This document shows, one piece after another, positions 35,522 through 44,303 of a stretch of DNA of 59,366 nt (the stretch's first letter is position 1; each line of letters begins with the position of its first letter). This DNA is from CAYJRR01 sp964372275 [NCBI: uncultured bacterium] (GTDB taxonomy: Bacteria > CAYJRR01). The translations under genes were made by a program, and so were the position numbers. The notes beneath the pieces were generated by a model, which saw only the letters and a list, made by a program, of their open reading frames with translations, ran no database searches and was not told the DNA's origin. The DNA is taken from the NCBI GenBank assembly GCA_964372275.1, contig CAYJRR010000005.1, forward strand, positions 1 to 59,366, read 5' to 3'.

Positions 35522-36892
35522 CTAGCCGCCGCCGACGGCGTGCAGGATCTCGACGCGGTCGGCGTCGCGCAAGGAGATCGTGTCCCATTCGGCGCGACGC
35601 ACCACCGCCTCGTTCACCGCGACGGCGACCCCGGGCCGCCGCAGGACGAGCTGGTCGAGAAGCGCCCCAACCGTCGTCCCGGGCGCCAGCGAGCGCGCCG
35701 CGCCGTTGACCAGCACCCGCGCGTCGACGGCCGCCGCGTCGATCGACGGCGTGCCGCGAATCGACGGCCGCCGCGGGTCGAACGGCGCGAGGTCGATCTC
35801 CGGCTCCACCCCCTCCGCGAGGTCGGCGATGGCGCGCGCCACGGCCGGGGCGAGCAGGATGCCGTTGCGGTAGAGGCCGGTGGCATGGAGCAGCCCGTCG
35901 TCGCCGAACCCCAGGCACGGATTCCCGTCCGCCGTCGCCGGACGAAGCCCCGCCCAGGCGTGGACGACCGCGGCCTCGCGCAGTCCCGGCAGCGCCGCCC
36001 GGAACCCGGCGGATAGGAGCGCCACCGCCTCCGGCGTGACGCGCTTGTCGAAGCCGGCCTCGGGTTCGGAGGTCGTCCCCACCGCGATCCGGCCGCCACC
36101 GCGGGGGACGGCATAGCCGTCGCTCCAGCGCACCACGTGGCGAAGCGCGTCGGCGCGCGCCGCGAGGAGTCCGAGCATCTGCCCGCGGACCGGCGAGACG
36201 ATCGGCCCGGAGTCGATCTGCGAGGCCCAGGCGCCGGCGGCGTTGACCACCACCGCGCCGTCGACCCGCCGCTCGCCGTCCTGCACACCGCGCACCCGAC
36301 CGCCGTCGCGCCAGGGCCGCGCGCGCCGCGGGACGATCGCCACGCCGCGCGCGCGAAGGGCCGACTTCAGCGCCGCCAGCACCGCGCGTGCGCTCACCGC
36401 GCGGTCGTCCGGCAGCCGCCACGCGCCGGCGATCGTCTGCGGCAGCGCCGGCTCGGCGGCCACCGCCTCGTCGCGCGATCGCCACTCGACGCGCCGTCCG
36501 TCGGCACGCGCCCAGCGGAGGCGGCTCTCGATCCGCGCCGCGTCGTCGACGTCCCGCGCCGGCACCAACGTCCCCTCCGTGCGCGGGAGCAGGTCGACCC
36601 CGACCTCCGCCCCGAGCCGCTCCGCGAATTTTTCCCACATCGCCCGCGACCGGACCGCCAGCGCCGCCAATGGCGACGGCCCCTCGAACTCGTAGTCGGC
36701 GGCGAGCATCCCCCCCGCCGCCCACGACGCCTCCCCCCCCGCCCGGGGATCGAAGACGACGACCGCCCGCCCGCGCCGCGACATCTCCTCCGCCACCGCC
36801 AGCCCCGCGATCCCGCCCCCGACGACGAGGACGTCCGCGCTCGCTCTGGAGGCCGCCTGGAGCATGCGCGGATCATCGTCGCGAGGCCTCAA
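35522..36892 (-). CDS. thiO: Glycine oxidase ThiO fused to sulfur carrier ThiS
   Basis: The 456-residue protein has an N-terminal DAO-type FAD domain (VLVVGGGIAGLAVAEEMSRRG, about 21-41; AWAGLRPATADGNPCLG; HATGLYRNGILLAP), matching ThiO. This oxidase makes dehydroglycine from glycine. From about residue 392 it has a ThiS-like ubiquitin fold (VLVNGAARSLAPGTTVGALL, VAVAVNEAVVRR, DRVEILHAVGGG). The Gly-Gly end is free at the C-terminus, as needed for thiocarboxylation. Two start choices exist, 36892 and 36865; the 5' end lies within a 24-base repeat that recurs after the next gene. It is upstream of thiG and thiE. Confidence 0.85.
   Translation of the reverse strand: MRPRDDDPRMLQAASRASADVLVVGGGIAGLAVAEEMSRRGRAVVVFDPRAGGEASWAAGGMLAADYEFEGPSPLAALAVRSRAMWEKFAERLGAEVGVDLLPRTEGTLVPARDVDDAARIESRLRWARADGRRVEWRSRDEAVAAEPALPQTIAGAWRLPDDRAVSARAVLAALKSALRARGVAIVPRRARPWRDGGRVRGVQDGERRVDGAVVVNAAGAWASQIDSGPIVSPVRGQMLGLLAARADALRHVVRWSDGYAVPRGGGRIAVGTTSEPEAGFDKRVTPEAVALLSAGFRAALPGLREAAVVHAWAGLRPATADGNPCLGFGDDGLLHATGLYRNGILLAPAVARAIADLAEGVEPEIDLAPFDPRRPSIRGTPSIDAAAVDARVLVNGAARSLAPGTTVGALLDQLVLRRPGVAVAVNEAVVRRAEWDTISLRDADRVEILHAVGGG
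36862..36885 (+). repeat. 24-base direct repeat, left copy
   Basis: The 24 bases here (beginning GCATGCGCGGATCATCG) are identical to 38255-38278, and weaker identity extends on both sides to about 70 bases. The left copy covers the first codons of thiO. The two copies bracket the DUF4143 ATPase gene, copy 2. Confidence 0.6.
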
Positions 36893-36933
36893 AAGCTCAA
36901 GGCGCCGATCGGCGATTGGACCCGGCAGGACTG

Positions 36934-36989
36934 ATTTCTTGACTGCGAGAGAACGGTATGGACCTATTTCTTATATGTGAGAGAATGGT
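36934..36989 (+). promoter_or_regulatory. Two ATTTCTT...GAGAGAA dyads upstream of the ATPase, putative operator
   Basis: A 24-base element (ATTTCTT, six variable bases, GAGAGAA, one variable base, GGT) occurs at 36934-36957 and again at 36966-36989, offset by 32 bases, about three helical turns. Each has a TTCT/AGAA dyad. The second ends seven bases before the GTG of the DUF4143 gene. It parallels the paired palindromes at the other DUF4143 gene, so autoregulation is plausible. Confidence 0.5.
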
Positions 36990-36995
36990 CCATCC

Positions 36996-38198
36996 GTGGA
37001 TTTGCCTCGCATCTACGACGCGATACTCCGAGACCACCTGTCGAGGCGCCGTCAGATGGCGCTCGTCCCCGGTCCGCGGCAGGTTGGAAAGACGACGACC
37101 TGTCGGGGAATTGCGGAGGCCGGCGCGTATCTGAACTGGGACGATCGAGAGCACCGCCGCCTGATCCAGCTGGGCCCGAGTGCGGTGGCCGGGCGCCTCG
37201 GGATGGACGTACTCCGCAAGGCGCCTCGCGTCGTCGCGTTCGATGAGCTTCACAAGTTCGGCAAATGGAAAGGCTTTCTCAAGGGCTTCTTCGATCTCTA
37301 TGAGCCGCGCTCCCGCCTCCTCGTGACCGGAAGCGCACGTCTCGACGACTATCGACGCGGAGGCGACAGCTTGATGGGGCGGTATTTCCTGTTTCGGATG
37401 CACCCGCTCAGCGTCGCCGAGCGGGTCCGTCAGGATCTTCCCCGGCGAGAGATTCAGAAGCCCGCGCGTATCGCGACCGCCGACTACGACGCGCTCTGGC
37501 AGTTCGGCGGGTACCCCGAGCCGTTTCGACAGCGGTCCCGGTCGTTCCATCTGCGATGGCGAGACCATCGCCGGCAGCAGCTCGTGCGCGAGGACATCCG
37601 CGACCTGACCCGTGTGCAGGAGCTGGGTCAGATCGACACGCTCGTGACGTTGCTCGAGGAGCGCTCCGCGACCCAGCTCGTCTACAGCAACCTCGCCGGG
37701 GAGATCGGAGTCGCCGTCGAGACCGTGCGGCGGTGGCTGGACGCGCTCGAAGGCTTCTACTTCGGGTTTCGAGTTCGGCCTTGGTATGCGAACGTCGCCA
37801 AGTCGCTAAGGAAGGAACCCAAGTGGTACGTCCTCGATTGGTCGATCGTCGACGATCCAGGCGCCCGCGCGGAGACCTTCGTCGCATGCCACCTGCTCAA
37901 GGCCGTTCAGGGCTGGACCGATCTCGGCTTGGGTCGGTACGAGCTCCGGTACCTGCGTGACAAGCAGAAGCGCGAAGTCGACTTCGTCGTCGTGCGCGAC
38001 CGAAAGCCGTGGTTCCTCGTGGAGGTGAAGACCGGCGACACGCGTCTGTCTCCGTCGCTGGCTCACTTCCAGAAACAGGTTGCCGCCCCTCACGCCTTCC
38101 AAGTCGTCACCGATCTTGCGTATGTGGATGCGGACTGTTTCGTCCATCACGATCCAGTGGTGGTGCCGGCCCGGACGTTTTTGTCGCAGCTTCTGTGA
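36996..38198 (+). CDS. DUF4143 AAA-type ATPase, copy 2
   Basis: The 400-residue protein starts at GTG 36996. It has Walker A GPRQVGKTT, Walker B VVAFDELHKF, a LLVTGSARLDD strand, and the C-terminal DUF4143 fold with DKQKREVDFVVVRDRKPW and FLVEVKTGD (VDF and ExK nuclease-like residues). It belongs to the same broad family as the gene at 20276 but differs widely in sequence. It is flanked by a 24-base direct repeat and preceded by paired dyads, which looks like an inserted accessory module. Its role is unknown. Confidence 0.82.
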   Translation: MDLPRIYDAILRDHLSRRRQMALVPGPRQVGKTTTCRGIAEAGAYLNWDDREHRRLIQLGPSAVAGRLGMDVLRKAPRVVAFDELHKFGKWKGFLKGFFDLYEPRSRLLVTGSARLDDYRRGGDSLMGRYFLFRMHPLSVAERVRQDLPRREIQKPARIATADYDALWQFGGYPEPFRQRSRSFHLRWRDHRRQQLVREDIRDLTRVQELGQIDTLVTLLEERSATQLVYSNLAGEIGVAVETVRRWLDALEGFYFGFRVRPWYANVAKSLRKEPKWYVLDWSIVDDPGARAETFVACHLLKAVQGWTDLGLGRYELRYLRDKQKREVDFVVVRDRKPWFLVEVKTGDTRLSPSLAHFQKQVAAPHAFQVVTDLAYVDADCFVHHDPVVVPARTFLSQLL

Positions 38199-38254
38199 GT
38201 CCCTGGCCGATCGTCGGCGGAAAAGGTCCGCGTGGGCCCTGAAGGCCGGCATCG

Positions 38255-38278
38255 GCATGCGCGGATCATCGTCGCGAG
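38255..38278 (+). repeat. 24-base direct repeat, right copy
   Basis: This copy is identical over 24 bases to 36862-36885, and similar over the next 20 bases (CAAAAGC and GGCGCC recur). It lies 57 bases after the DUF4143 gene stop. Together with the left copy it suggests duplication or insertion around that gene. Confidence 0.6.
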
Positions 38279-38425
38279 CCGCAAAAGCGAAATGGCGCCG
38301 GGCAGATCACGGCGCCGCCAAGACCGGCAGCCGGCGAAGGCCAATGCTCGCCGACTTGACAGTATGGAGCGACCGGCTCGGTCCGTAACGGGCGCGGCGG
38401 TATGTGGCGGCCGTAAGATCCCGGC

Positions 38426-39370
38426 ATGTTCGCGATGGCGGTGCATGGCGGAGCGGGGCGGTGGGAGGCGGAGGCGCACGAGGCGGCGGTGGCGGGGGTG
38501 CGCGCGGCGCTGGCGCTGGGGGTGGCGCTGCTGAAAAAGGGGATGCCGGCGATCGAGGCGGTCGTCGCGGCGGCGAGGCACCTGGAGGACGATCCGGTTT
38601 TCAACGCGGGGACCGGAGCGGCACTCAATCTTCGCGGCGAGGTGGAGTGCGATGCGTCGGTGATGGTGGGGGAGGGGCTTCGCGCGGGCGCGGTGGCGGC
38701 GGTGCGCGGGGTGAAGAATCCGATCCTTCTCGCGCGGCGGGTGATGGAGGAGACCGACCACGTCCTCGTCGCGGGGGAAGGGGCGGGGGAGCTCGCGGCG
38801 CTCTGGGGATTGCGGGACGGCAACGAGCCGACGGCCGGCCGCCGGCGGAAGTGGGAGGAGGCGAAGCGCGCGCTCGGGATCGAGGACGACCCTTCCACGG
38901 CGCGGCTGGTCGCGTTGCTGAAGCGCCATCCCGAGCTCGCCGCCTCGCGGCGCGGAACGATCGGTGCGGTCGCCGTCGACGCGCGCGGCGGCGCGGCGGC
39001 GGCGACATCGACGGGCGGCGTCACCCTCAAGCTCGCAGGCCGGATCGGCGATACGCCGCTGCTCGGCGCCGGCACGTACGCCACCGCCGCCGGCGCCGCC
39101 TCGGCGACCGGGCGCGGCGAGCTGATGATACGCGCGCTCACCACGCGGACGGTCTGCGACCTCCTGGCGCGCGGCGAGTCGGCAGACGGCGCCGCGCGCG
39201 CAGCGGTCGCGGAGACGGCCCGGAGCGTCGGCGACGACCTCGGCGTCATCGTCGTCGACCGTCGCGGCGGGATCGGGATCGCCCACGGCACGCGCTACAT
39301 GCCGCACGCGTTCCAGGTGGAAGGCGGCACGCCGGTCGCGAGCCTTGCCGCGCACACTCCGAGCGGGTGA
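38426..39370 (+). CDS. Isoaspartyl peptidase / L-asparaginase, Ntn-hydrolase type
   Basis: The 314-residue protein has HGGAG (7-11), DPVFNAGTGAALN (56-68) and RRGTIGAVAVD with the autocleavage and nucleophile Thr178. This is the plant-type asparaginase pattern. Such proenzymes cut themselves before the Thr and then hydrolyse isoaspartyl dipeptides or asparagine. The second half has TSTGG, DTPLLGAGTYA and GRGE, matching the beta-subunit substrate site. There is no signal peptide. Length and residues are all normal. Confidence 0.92.
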   Translation: MFAMAVHGGAGRWEAEAHEAAVAGVRAALALGVALLKKGMPAIEAVVAAARHLEDDPVFNAGTGAALNLRGEVECDASVMVGEGLRAGAVAAVRGVKNPILLARRVMEETDHVLVAGEGAGELAALWGLRDGNEPTAGRRRKWEEAKRALGIEDDPSTARLVALLKRHPELAASRRGTIGAVAVDARGGAAAATSTGGVTLKLAGRIGDTPLLGAGTYATAAGAASATGRGELMIRALTTRTVCDLLARGESADGAARAAVAETARSVGDDLGVIVVDRRGGIGIAHGTRYMPHAFQVEGGTPVASLAAHTPSG

Positions 39371-39385
39371 GCGCACCGGCGCGGG

Positions 39386-40078
39386 TCAGCCGCCCGGCGT
39401 CGCCTTGAGGCGGTTGGCGATCGCCTGCAAGGCGACGACGACGGCCGGACGGTCGACGAACTGCACGCCGATCCCCACCGGAAGCGCCGGCGAAGACCCC
39501 TCCTTCGGCTCGGAGCGGTGGACGACGCGGGCCTGGAACGCGGCCGACGGGGGCTCGGGCGCGGGGAAGAGGAACTGGATCGTCACCAACTGGTCGACCG
39601 GCGCGAGACGCGCCGTCTCGACGAACAGGGCGCCGTTCTTCACGTCGCTTCGGATCGTCTGCTCCAGCATCGCGGCGCTCGGGAATCGCACGCGATACAC
39701 CCCGTCGTCGGCCGGTGGCCGCGTCTCGGGGGCCCCCGGGCCGGCCGGGATCTCCAGCTCGCCGCCGGGCGGGAGGAAGGGGCGGATCAGTTCGGGGACC
39801 GGCAGGAACCGCACCCCCATCCCGGCCTGTTGCACGCTGCGCAGCTCGATCGGGACGGCCTTCGACTTCACCACCACCGCCTCGACGGTGCAGGCGTAGG
39901 TTCGTTCGGTGAGGTCGATCTTGAGCCGCGTCCCGACCGGCTGCACCTGGTCGGTGGCGATGAACATCCCGCCGGCGGAGATGTTGGTGGAGTACGCCGA
40001 GAGGGTCTTCGGTGGATTCCCGAGGGTCACCCGGATCGAGATCCGGCGCGGAAACCGCTTCGTGCGGCGACGCTCCAC
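39386..40078 (-). CDS. Tandem PilZ-domain protein
   Basis: The 230-residue protein begins at GTG 40078 with ERRRTKRFPRRISIRV (RxxxR motif) and TNISAGGMFI (NxSxxG motif), the two c-di-GMP-binding parts of a PilZ domain. A second PilZ-like module starts near residue 125 (DGVYRVRFPSAAMLEQTI, NGALFVETARL) but lacks a clear RxxxR. It is probably a c-di-GMP effector for motility or surface behaviour. It follows the hypothetical gene at 40093 by 14 bases. Confidence 0.8.
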   Translation of the reverse strand: MERRRTKRFPRRISIRVTLGNPPKTLSAYSTNISAGGMFIATDQVQPVGTRLKIDLTERTYACTVEAVVVKSKAVPIELRSVQQAGMGVRFLPVPELIRPFLPPGGELEIPAGPGAPETRPPADDGVYRVRFPSAAMLEQTIRSDVKNGALFVETARLAPVDQLVTIQFLFPAPEPPSAAFQARVVHRSEPKEGSSPALPVGIGVQFVDRPAVVVALQAIANRLKATPGG

Positions 40079-40092
40079 GGCGCGATCATACG

Positions 40093-40782
40093 TCAGCCGC
40101 CGTAGCTCGCCTTCACGTAGGCGGTCCGTTCCTTCCGGAGCCGATGCAGCTCCTGGCGGACCGCCTCCTCGGCGGAGAGCTCGGCGGCGTAGTCGCACAG
40201 CGCGAGCGCGAGCGCCTCCTCGCCGGCGAGGAAGTGCGTCCCCGCGAGCTCGCCGAGCGCCGCGACCTTGCCCTCCGCCTCCTTCGCCGCGTCGAACGCG
40301 AGCAGGAACTCCTCCGCCGCCGCGCGGGCCACCTCGACGATCCGGTCGGCGGGCCCGCGCACCGTCGCCTGCCGCAGGCAGCCGTATCCGAGCTCCCAGG
40401 CGTACCGGCTTCGCACCGACGGATAGACGGCGACCCCCGCGAGCAGCCGGGCCAGCTCCTCCTCCTCGCCGACCGGATCGGCGCCGACCCCTTCCCCCTC
40501 CTCGCGCACCTCGCCGTCCTCGTCGAGCAGGTCGAGGTAGAAGCTCTGCCACACCTCCGCGTCCTTGCATCGCCGCCGGACCTCGGCCGCCACCCGGTCG
40601 AACCGCGCGGCGAAGGCGCCGTCGCCGGTGTCGAGGAGCGCCACCCACCGGTCGGGGGGCAGCGTCCGGGCGGGGGCGCGCAGCCGCGCGTCGACGCGCG
40701 CGCGCCGGTCGGGATCCAGCGGCTCGAACTCGACCGGCGCGAGCCGGGGGAACCAGGCGCGCAAGCGGGAGAGCACCGTCAC
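40093..40782 (-). CDS. Hypothetical helical protein next to a PilZ gene
   Basis: The approximately 229-residue protein is soluble, acidic and helix-rich (DRIVEVARAAAEEFLLAFDA, EEALALALCDYAAELSAEE, VRQELHRLRKER) with a W-x-L-x-D-x-G-D segment near residue 55. No known domain is recognised. Start GTG 40782 is uncertain; GTG 40776 is possible. It is in tandem with the PilZ protein and may belong to the same signalling unit. Confidence 0.6.
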   Translation of the reverse strand: MTVLSRLRAWFPRLAPVEFEPLDPDRRARVDARLRAPARTLPPDRWVALLDTGDGAFAARFDRVAAEVRRRCKDAEVWQSFYLDLLDEDGEVREEGEGVGADPVGEEEELARLLAGVAVYPSVRSRYAWELGYGCLRQATVRGPADRIVEVARAAAEEFLLAFDAAKEAEGKVAALGELAGTHFLAGEEALALALCDYAAELSAEEAVRQELHRLRKERTAYVKASYGG

Positions 40783-41041
40783 CAGCCCCAAGCGTCTCGC
40801 AAGTCGCGGTCGGGGCGGGCGAAAAAATCTCCGGTGCGAGGGACCCGCCGACTGCGAAAAATCTCTCGGGTTGGGGTACGCGCGCCCGGGTTGCGGCTGT
40901 CGCACGCGCCGCCGTACGGAACGTAACCGACCGTGTTTCCATCGGTTCCGGACGATCGGGGGGCGGCATGCGGCTTGCGAGATTCGGCCCCAAATCGGGC
41001 CCCGTCTGTTCGATCGGGTCCGGCCAAGGGGGAAGGCTTCG

Positions 41042-41575
41042 ATGAAGACGTCGCGCGCCATCGTTTGTGGACTGGGTCTGGTCGGCTTGCTCGCCGCCGC
41101 CTGCGGCGGGACCGAGGGGGTCTCCAATTCGGGGGTCGGCGACGACCTCCCCACGCCGACCCCCACCCCCGAGCCGACGCCGACGCCGGAGCCGAAGCGG
41201 TACAACGTGCGGATCACCCTCACCAACATCCACGTCTACGGCCACACCGACCCGTTCGGCACCAACGCCGAGCTGTTCGCCACCTTCGCCGTCAACGACA
41301 CCGTCCGATACTCGACCGAGATCTCGGCGGCGAACAACAGCGACTACGACCCGGCGCTCTACGGCGTCACCCCGATCGACGTCACCGCGGAGGAGGGGGA
41401 GCCGATCTTCATCTACTGCGACGTCTACGACTACGACCAGCCGAGCGCGAACGAGCCGCTGGGAACGGTGAACACCGGGTGGTACGCCGGTGACGAGATG
41501 ATCGGGACCCACTCCGTGGCCGCGGAGAACCCGTATCTCTACGACATCACCTACGTGATCGACTACCAGCAGTAG
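41042..41575 (+). CDS. Small lipoprotein with PT-rich linker
   Basis: The 177-residue protein has a lipobox LAAAC (Cys21) and a TPTPTPEPTPTPEP linker (about 38-51). A C-terminal beta-sandwich-like domain follows (YNVRITLTNIHVYG, FATFAVNDTVRYST, PIFIYCDVYDYD, LYDITYVID). This resembles C2-like or bacterial surface-lipoprotein domains, but no family is certain. It sits alone, 54 bases before an MFS gene. Confidence 0.65.
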   Translation: MKTSRAIVCGLGLVGLLAAACGGTEGVSNSGVGDDLPTPTPTPEPTPTPEPKRYNVRITLTNIHVYGHTDPFGTNAELFATFAVNDTVRYSTEISAANNSDYDPALYGVTPIDVTAEEGEPIFIYCDVYDYDQPSANEPLGTVNTGWYAGDEMIGTHSVAAENPYLYDITYVIDYQQ

Positions 41576-41628
41576 GGTATTCCCTCGGGCTACTCGGCGC
41601 GCCGCCGCCGGGGGATGATCGACGGCGC

Positions 41629-42849
41629 ATGCGCGGCGTCGACCTTCGCTCGCTTCGTACCCATCCGGACTTCCGCCTCTTCTTCGCGGGCCAGCTCGTC
41701 TCGCTGATCGGTTCGTGGATGGCGGGGGTCGCGCAGGCGTGGCTCGTCTACCGTCTGACCGGCTCCACGCTCACGCTCGGGGCGGTGGCGTTCGCGTCGA
41801 ACCTGCCGGTGCTGCTGTTGAGTCCCGTCGCCGGGTGGGTCGCCGACCGCTATCCGCGGCGCCGCACGGTCGTCCTCACGCACCTGCTGTCGATGGCCCA
41901 GGCGGCGGCGCTGGCGGCGCTGACCTTCTCGGGGAGCGTGCGGGTGGAGCACCTCTTCGTCCTGGCGGTGGTGTTCGGGATCGCGAACGCCTTCGAGATG
42001 CCGGCGCGCCATTCGATGGTCGGGGACTTGGTCGGACGCGCCGACGTCGGGAACGCCATCGCGCTGAACTCCTCGATGATCAACGTGACGAGGATCGTCG
42101 GACCGGCGGTCGGCGGCCTGGTGATCTCGCAGATCGGCGAGGCGTGGTGTTTCCTCATCAACGCGGCGAGCTTCGTCGCGGCGTTGGTGACGCTGATCCG
42201 GATCCGCGTTCCGGACCGGACCGACGCGCGGCCGTCGCGCGGACCGGTGCGGCAGGTACTCGAGGGGCTCTCCTACGTCCGCTCCCAGCCGGCGATCGCC
42301 GGCCTGCTGCTCCTCCTCGGGATCGCGAGTCTGGTGGCGATGCCCTACGCCGTGCTCCTTCCGGCGTTCGCCGACCTCCTTGCCGCCGATCGCGGGGCGT
42401 CGGCCCTCGGGGCGTTCCAGTCGTCCGCCGGTCTCGGCGCGCTGATCGGCGCGCTCCTCCTCGCGTCGCAGACCGGGACCGGCGGTCTGGGCCGGGTGGT
42501 GGTGATGTCGCTGATGATCGCGGGCCTCGCGTTGATCGCGTTCGCCGGGTCGCGGTGGCTGCCGCTGTCGATGCTGCTCCTGGTTCCCGTCGGCTTCGGG
42601 CTGATGCGCCACATGGCGGCTACCAACACGTTGCTGCAGACGCTCGTCCCCGACGAGCTGCGCGGCCGGGTGATGAGCTTCTACTCGATGATGCTCGTCG
42701 GTCTGGCGCCGTTCGGGGCCCTGGCGGCGGGGGCCCTCGCGGAAGGGATTGGCGCGCGGTGGACGGTCGCGGTGTTCGGGATGATGGGTGCCTCCGGGGC
42801 ACTCATCGCGCTGTCGTTCCTGCCGGACCTCCGGCCGTCCGTTCGGTGA
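41629..42849 (+). CDS. MFS exporter of the EntS-type family
   Basis: The 406-residue protein has about 12 transmembrane segments. It starts RTHPDFRLFFAGQLVSLIGSWM and has the family's VADRYPRRRTVV loop, GPAVGGLVI and a RGRVMSFYSMM segment, typical of MFS_3/EntS-like exporters of siderophores and drugs. No siderophore biosynthesis genes are near. Its stop overlaps GTG 42846, the alternative start of the next gene. Confidence 0.85.
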   Translation: MRGVDLRSLRTHPDFRLFFAGQLVSLIGSWMAGVAQAWLVYRLTGSTLTLGAVAFASNLPVLLLSPVAGWVADRYPRRRTVVLTHLLSMAQAAALAALTFSGSVRVEHLFVLAVVFGIANAFEMPARHSMVGDLVGRADVGNAIALNSSMINVTRIVGPAVGGLVISQIGEAWCFLINAASFVAALVTLIRIRVPDRTDARPSRGPVRQVLEGLSYVRSQPAIAGLLLLLGIASLVAMPYAVLLPAFADLLAADRGASALGAFQSSAGLGALIGALLLASQTGTGGLGRVVVMSLMIAGLALIAFAGSRWLPLSMLLLVPVGFGLMRHMAATNTLLQTLVPDELRGRVMSFYSMMLVGLAPFGALAAGALAEGIGARWTVAVFGMMGASGALIALSFLPDLRPSVR

Positions 42850-42863
42850 TAGCATCGGATCCG

Positions 42864-44222
42864 ATGGCGATCCGCGGAACCGGTCGCGTGCGAGAGGAGC
42901 CGCGTCCGCGGATCCTGGTGCAGGCCGGGGCCGGGTCCCGGGCCCGCTGGCTCGACGCGCTGGCGGCGCGTCCCGACCTCGCCGTCGACCGGATCGCCGA
43001 GACGCCCGACCCGCCGTCGCTGCCGCCCGAGAGCCGGCTGGCGATCCTCGAGCTTCCCGCCAACGATCGCATCCGCCGCGTGCGCACGGCGGCGCCGGAG
43101 ATGGCGATCATCGCCGTCCTGTCGACGGAGGACTCGCCGCTGCCCACCGGCGCCGGCGAATCGGCGGAGCGCGCGCGAGAGGAGGCGTTCGCCGCCGGGG
43201 CGACCGACGTCGTCTTCCTTCCGGACGACGCCGACCGCTTCGAGGAGGCGATCTGCCATTTCGCCGGGGTCAACGCCCGGCGCTACACCCGCTACCGCGT
43301 CCGCCTTCCGGTGCAGATCCAGCCCGGCGACGAGCCGCTGCGCGCCGTCGTCGAGAACCTCTCGGTCGGCGGTCTGCAGATCCGCGTCACTGGACCGATC
43401 GAGATCGGATCGGTGATCCGGATCGCCCTGCCGATCCGCAAGGGGGACGCCCTCCTCGACACCTGGGGACTGGTGCGCGGGGTGCTCAACGGATCGAACA
43501 GCGCAATCGCCCGGATGCGCTTCGTCGGGATGCGGTCGAGCGAGCGCGCCGAGCTCGAGAACTACCTCGGGACGTTCGACGCATCGTCCCGCAGCATCGA
43601 GCCCGCCGACGCCATCGTGTCGGTGCGGCGGCTCGACGCCGCCTGGCTCAAGGAGGCTCTCGCCGAGCCGCAGCCGAAACTGGAGTGGCTGACGACCGCG
43701 CTGCCGTCGTTGAGCCCCTCCGAGCGGGCGGCGATCTCCGCCTCCGGCGATGGGGCGTCGGACGAATCGCGCACCCTGTGGGCCGATGTCGGCGTCGCCC
43801 GGTGCCAGGCGGCGGCGTTGACCGAGGCGCTGGAGAAGTACGATCCGGCGCTCGACGATGAGCCGACCGCCGTGCGCGAGGCGGTGATCGAGACGGTCCG
43901 CCGCCTGCGCACCGCGGCCAACCGCTTCGACCGGTGGTCGGAAGGGCAACCGGGAAGCGACATCCGGCCCGTCGCCGACGCCTTGATCGAGCTCTCCGGA
44001 CGTCTCGACCGCGCCATCGCCGCGCGCCTTCCGCACCTGAGCGGCGCCTTCGACCGGGTGAGCGGGCTGGTCCGCCTGGAGCACCTGGAGCGGCTCGAGA
44101 ACGAGGGGCGCGACCTGGACCGCTTCCGCGCGCGCAACCGCCTGATCGCGGCGCTGGCCGGCGTCCTCCTCGGCGGCGCCATCGTCTACGCCGTCGTCGC
44201 CACGCTCGTCGCGCGACGCTAA
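42864..44222 (+). CDS. Membrane-anchored PilZ protein with receiver-like N-terminus
   Basis: The 452-residue protein has a CheY-like region at about 15-135 (PRILVQAG, LAILELPAND, MAIIAVLST, GATDVVFLP). It has no obvious phosphorylatable Asp at the usual strand end. The PilZ domain with RRYTRYRV (139-146) and VENLSVGG (163-170) is intact, then a helical region and a C-terminal transmembrane segment (IAALAGVLLGGAIVYAVVATLV) follow. It may link c-di-GMP to a membrane process. ATG 42864 is chosen; GTG 42846 would overlap the MFS gene by four bases. Confidence 0.78.
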   Translation: MAIRGTGRVREEPRPRILVQAGAGSRARWLDALAARPDLAVDRIAETPDPPSLPPESRLAILELPANDRIRRVRTAAPEMAIIAVLSTEDSPLPTGAGESAERAREEAFAAGATDVVFLPDDADRFEEAICHFAGVNARRYTRYRVRLPVQIQPGDEPLRAVVENLSVGGLQIRVTGPIEIGSVIRIALPIRKGDALLDTWGLVRGVLNGSNSAIARMRFVGMRSSERAELENYLGTFDASSRSIEPADAIVSVRRLDAAWLKEALAEPQPKLEWLTTALPSLSPSERAAISASGDGASDESRTLWADVGVARCQAAALTEALEKYDPALDDEPTAVREAVIETVRRLRTAANRFDRWSEGQPGSDIRPVADALIELSGRLDRAIAARLPHLSGAFDRVSGLVRLEHLERLENEGRDLDRFRARNRLIAALAGVLLGGAIVYAVVATLVARR

Positions 44223-44233
44223 AGGGGCGGGGG

Positions 44234-44298
44234 CGCCCCAAAGCGGGGCGAGTGACCCCGGCACGCCTCCAACCGTTACAGGCGCCCCGAAGCGGCGC
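44234..44298. terminator. Hairpins between convergent genes
   Basis: Two GC-rich hairpins lie here: CGCCCC (44234-44239) with GGGGCG (44245-44250), loop AAAGC, and GCGCC (44282-44286) with GGCGC (44294-44298). They fill the gap between the PilZ gene and the HAD gene, which converge. There is no long T-tract, so termination is plausible but not proven. Confidence 0.4.
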
Positions 44299-44303
44299 TC
44301 TAG

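Noticed and set aside
36893-36995. Search for a TPP riboswitch before the thi operon
   Set aside because: No CTGAGA or ACCTGATC-like blocks are present on the minus strand, here or in 38279-38425.
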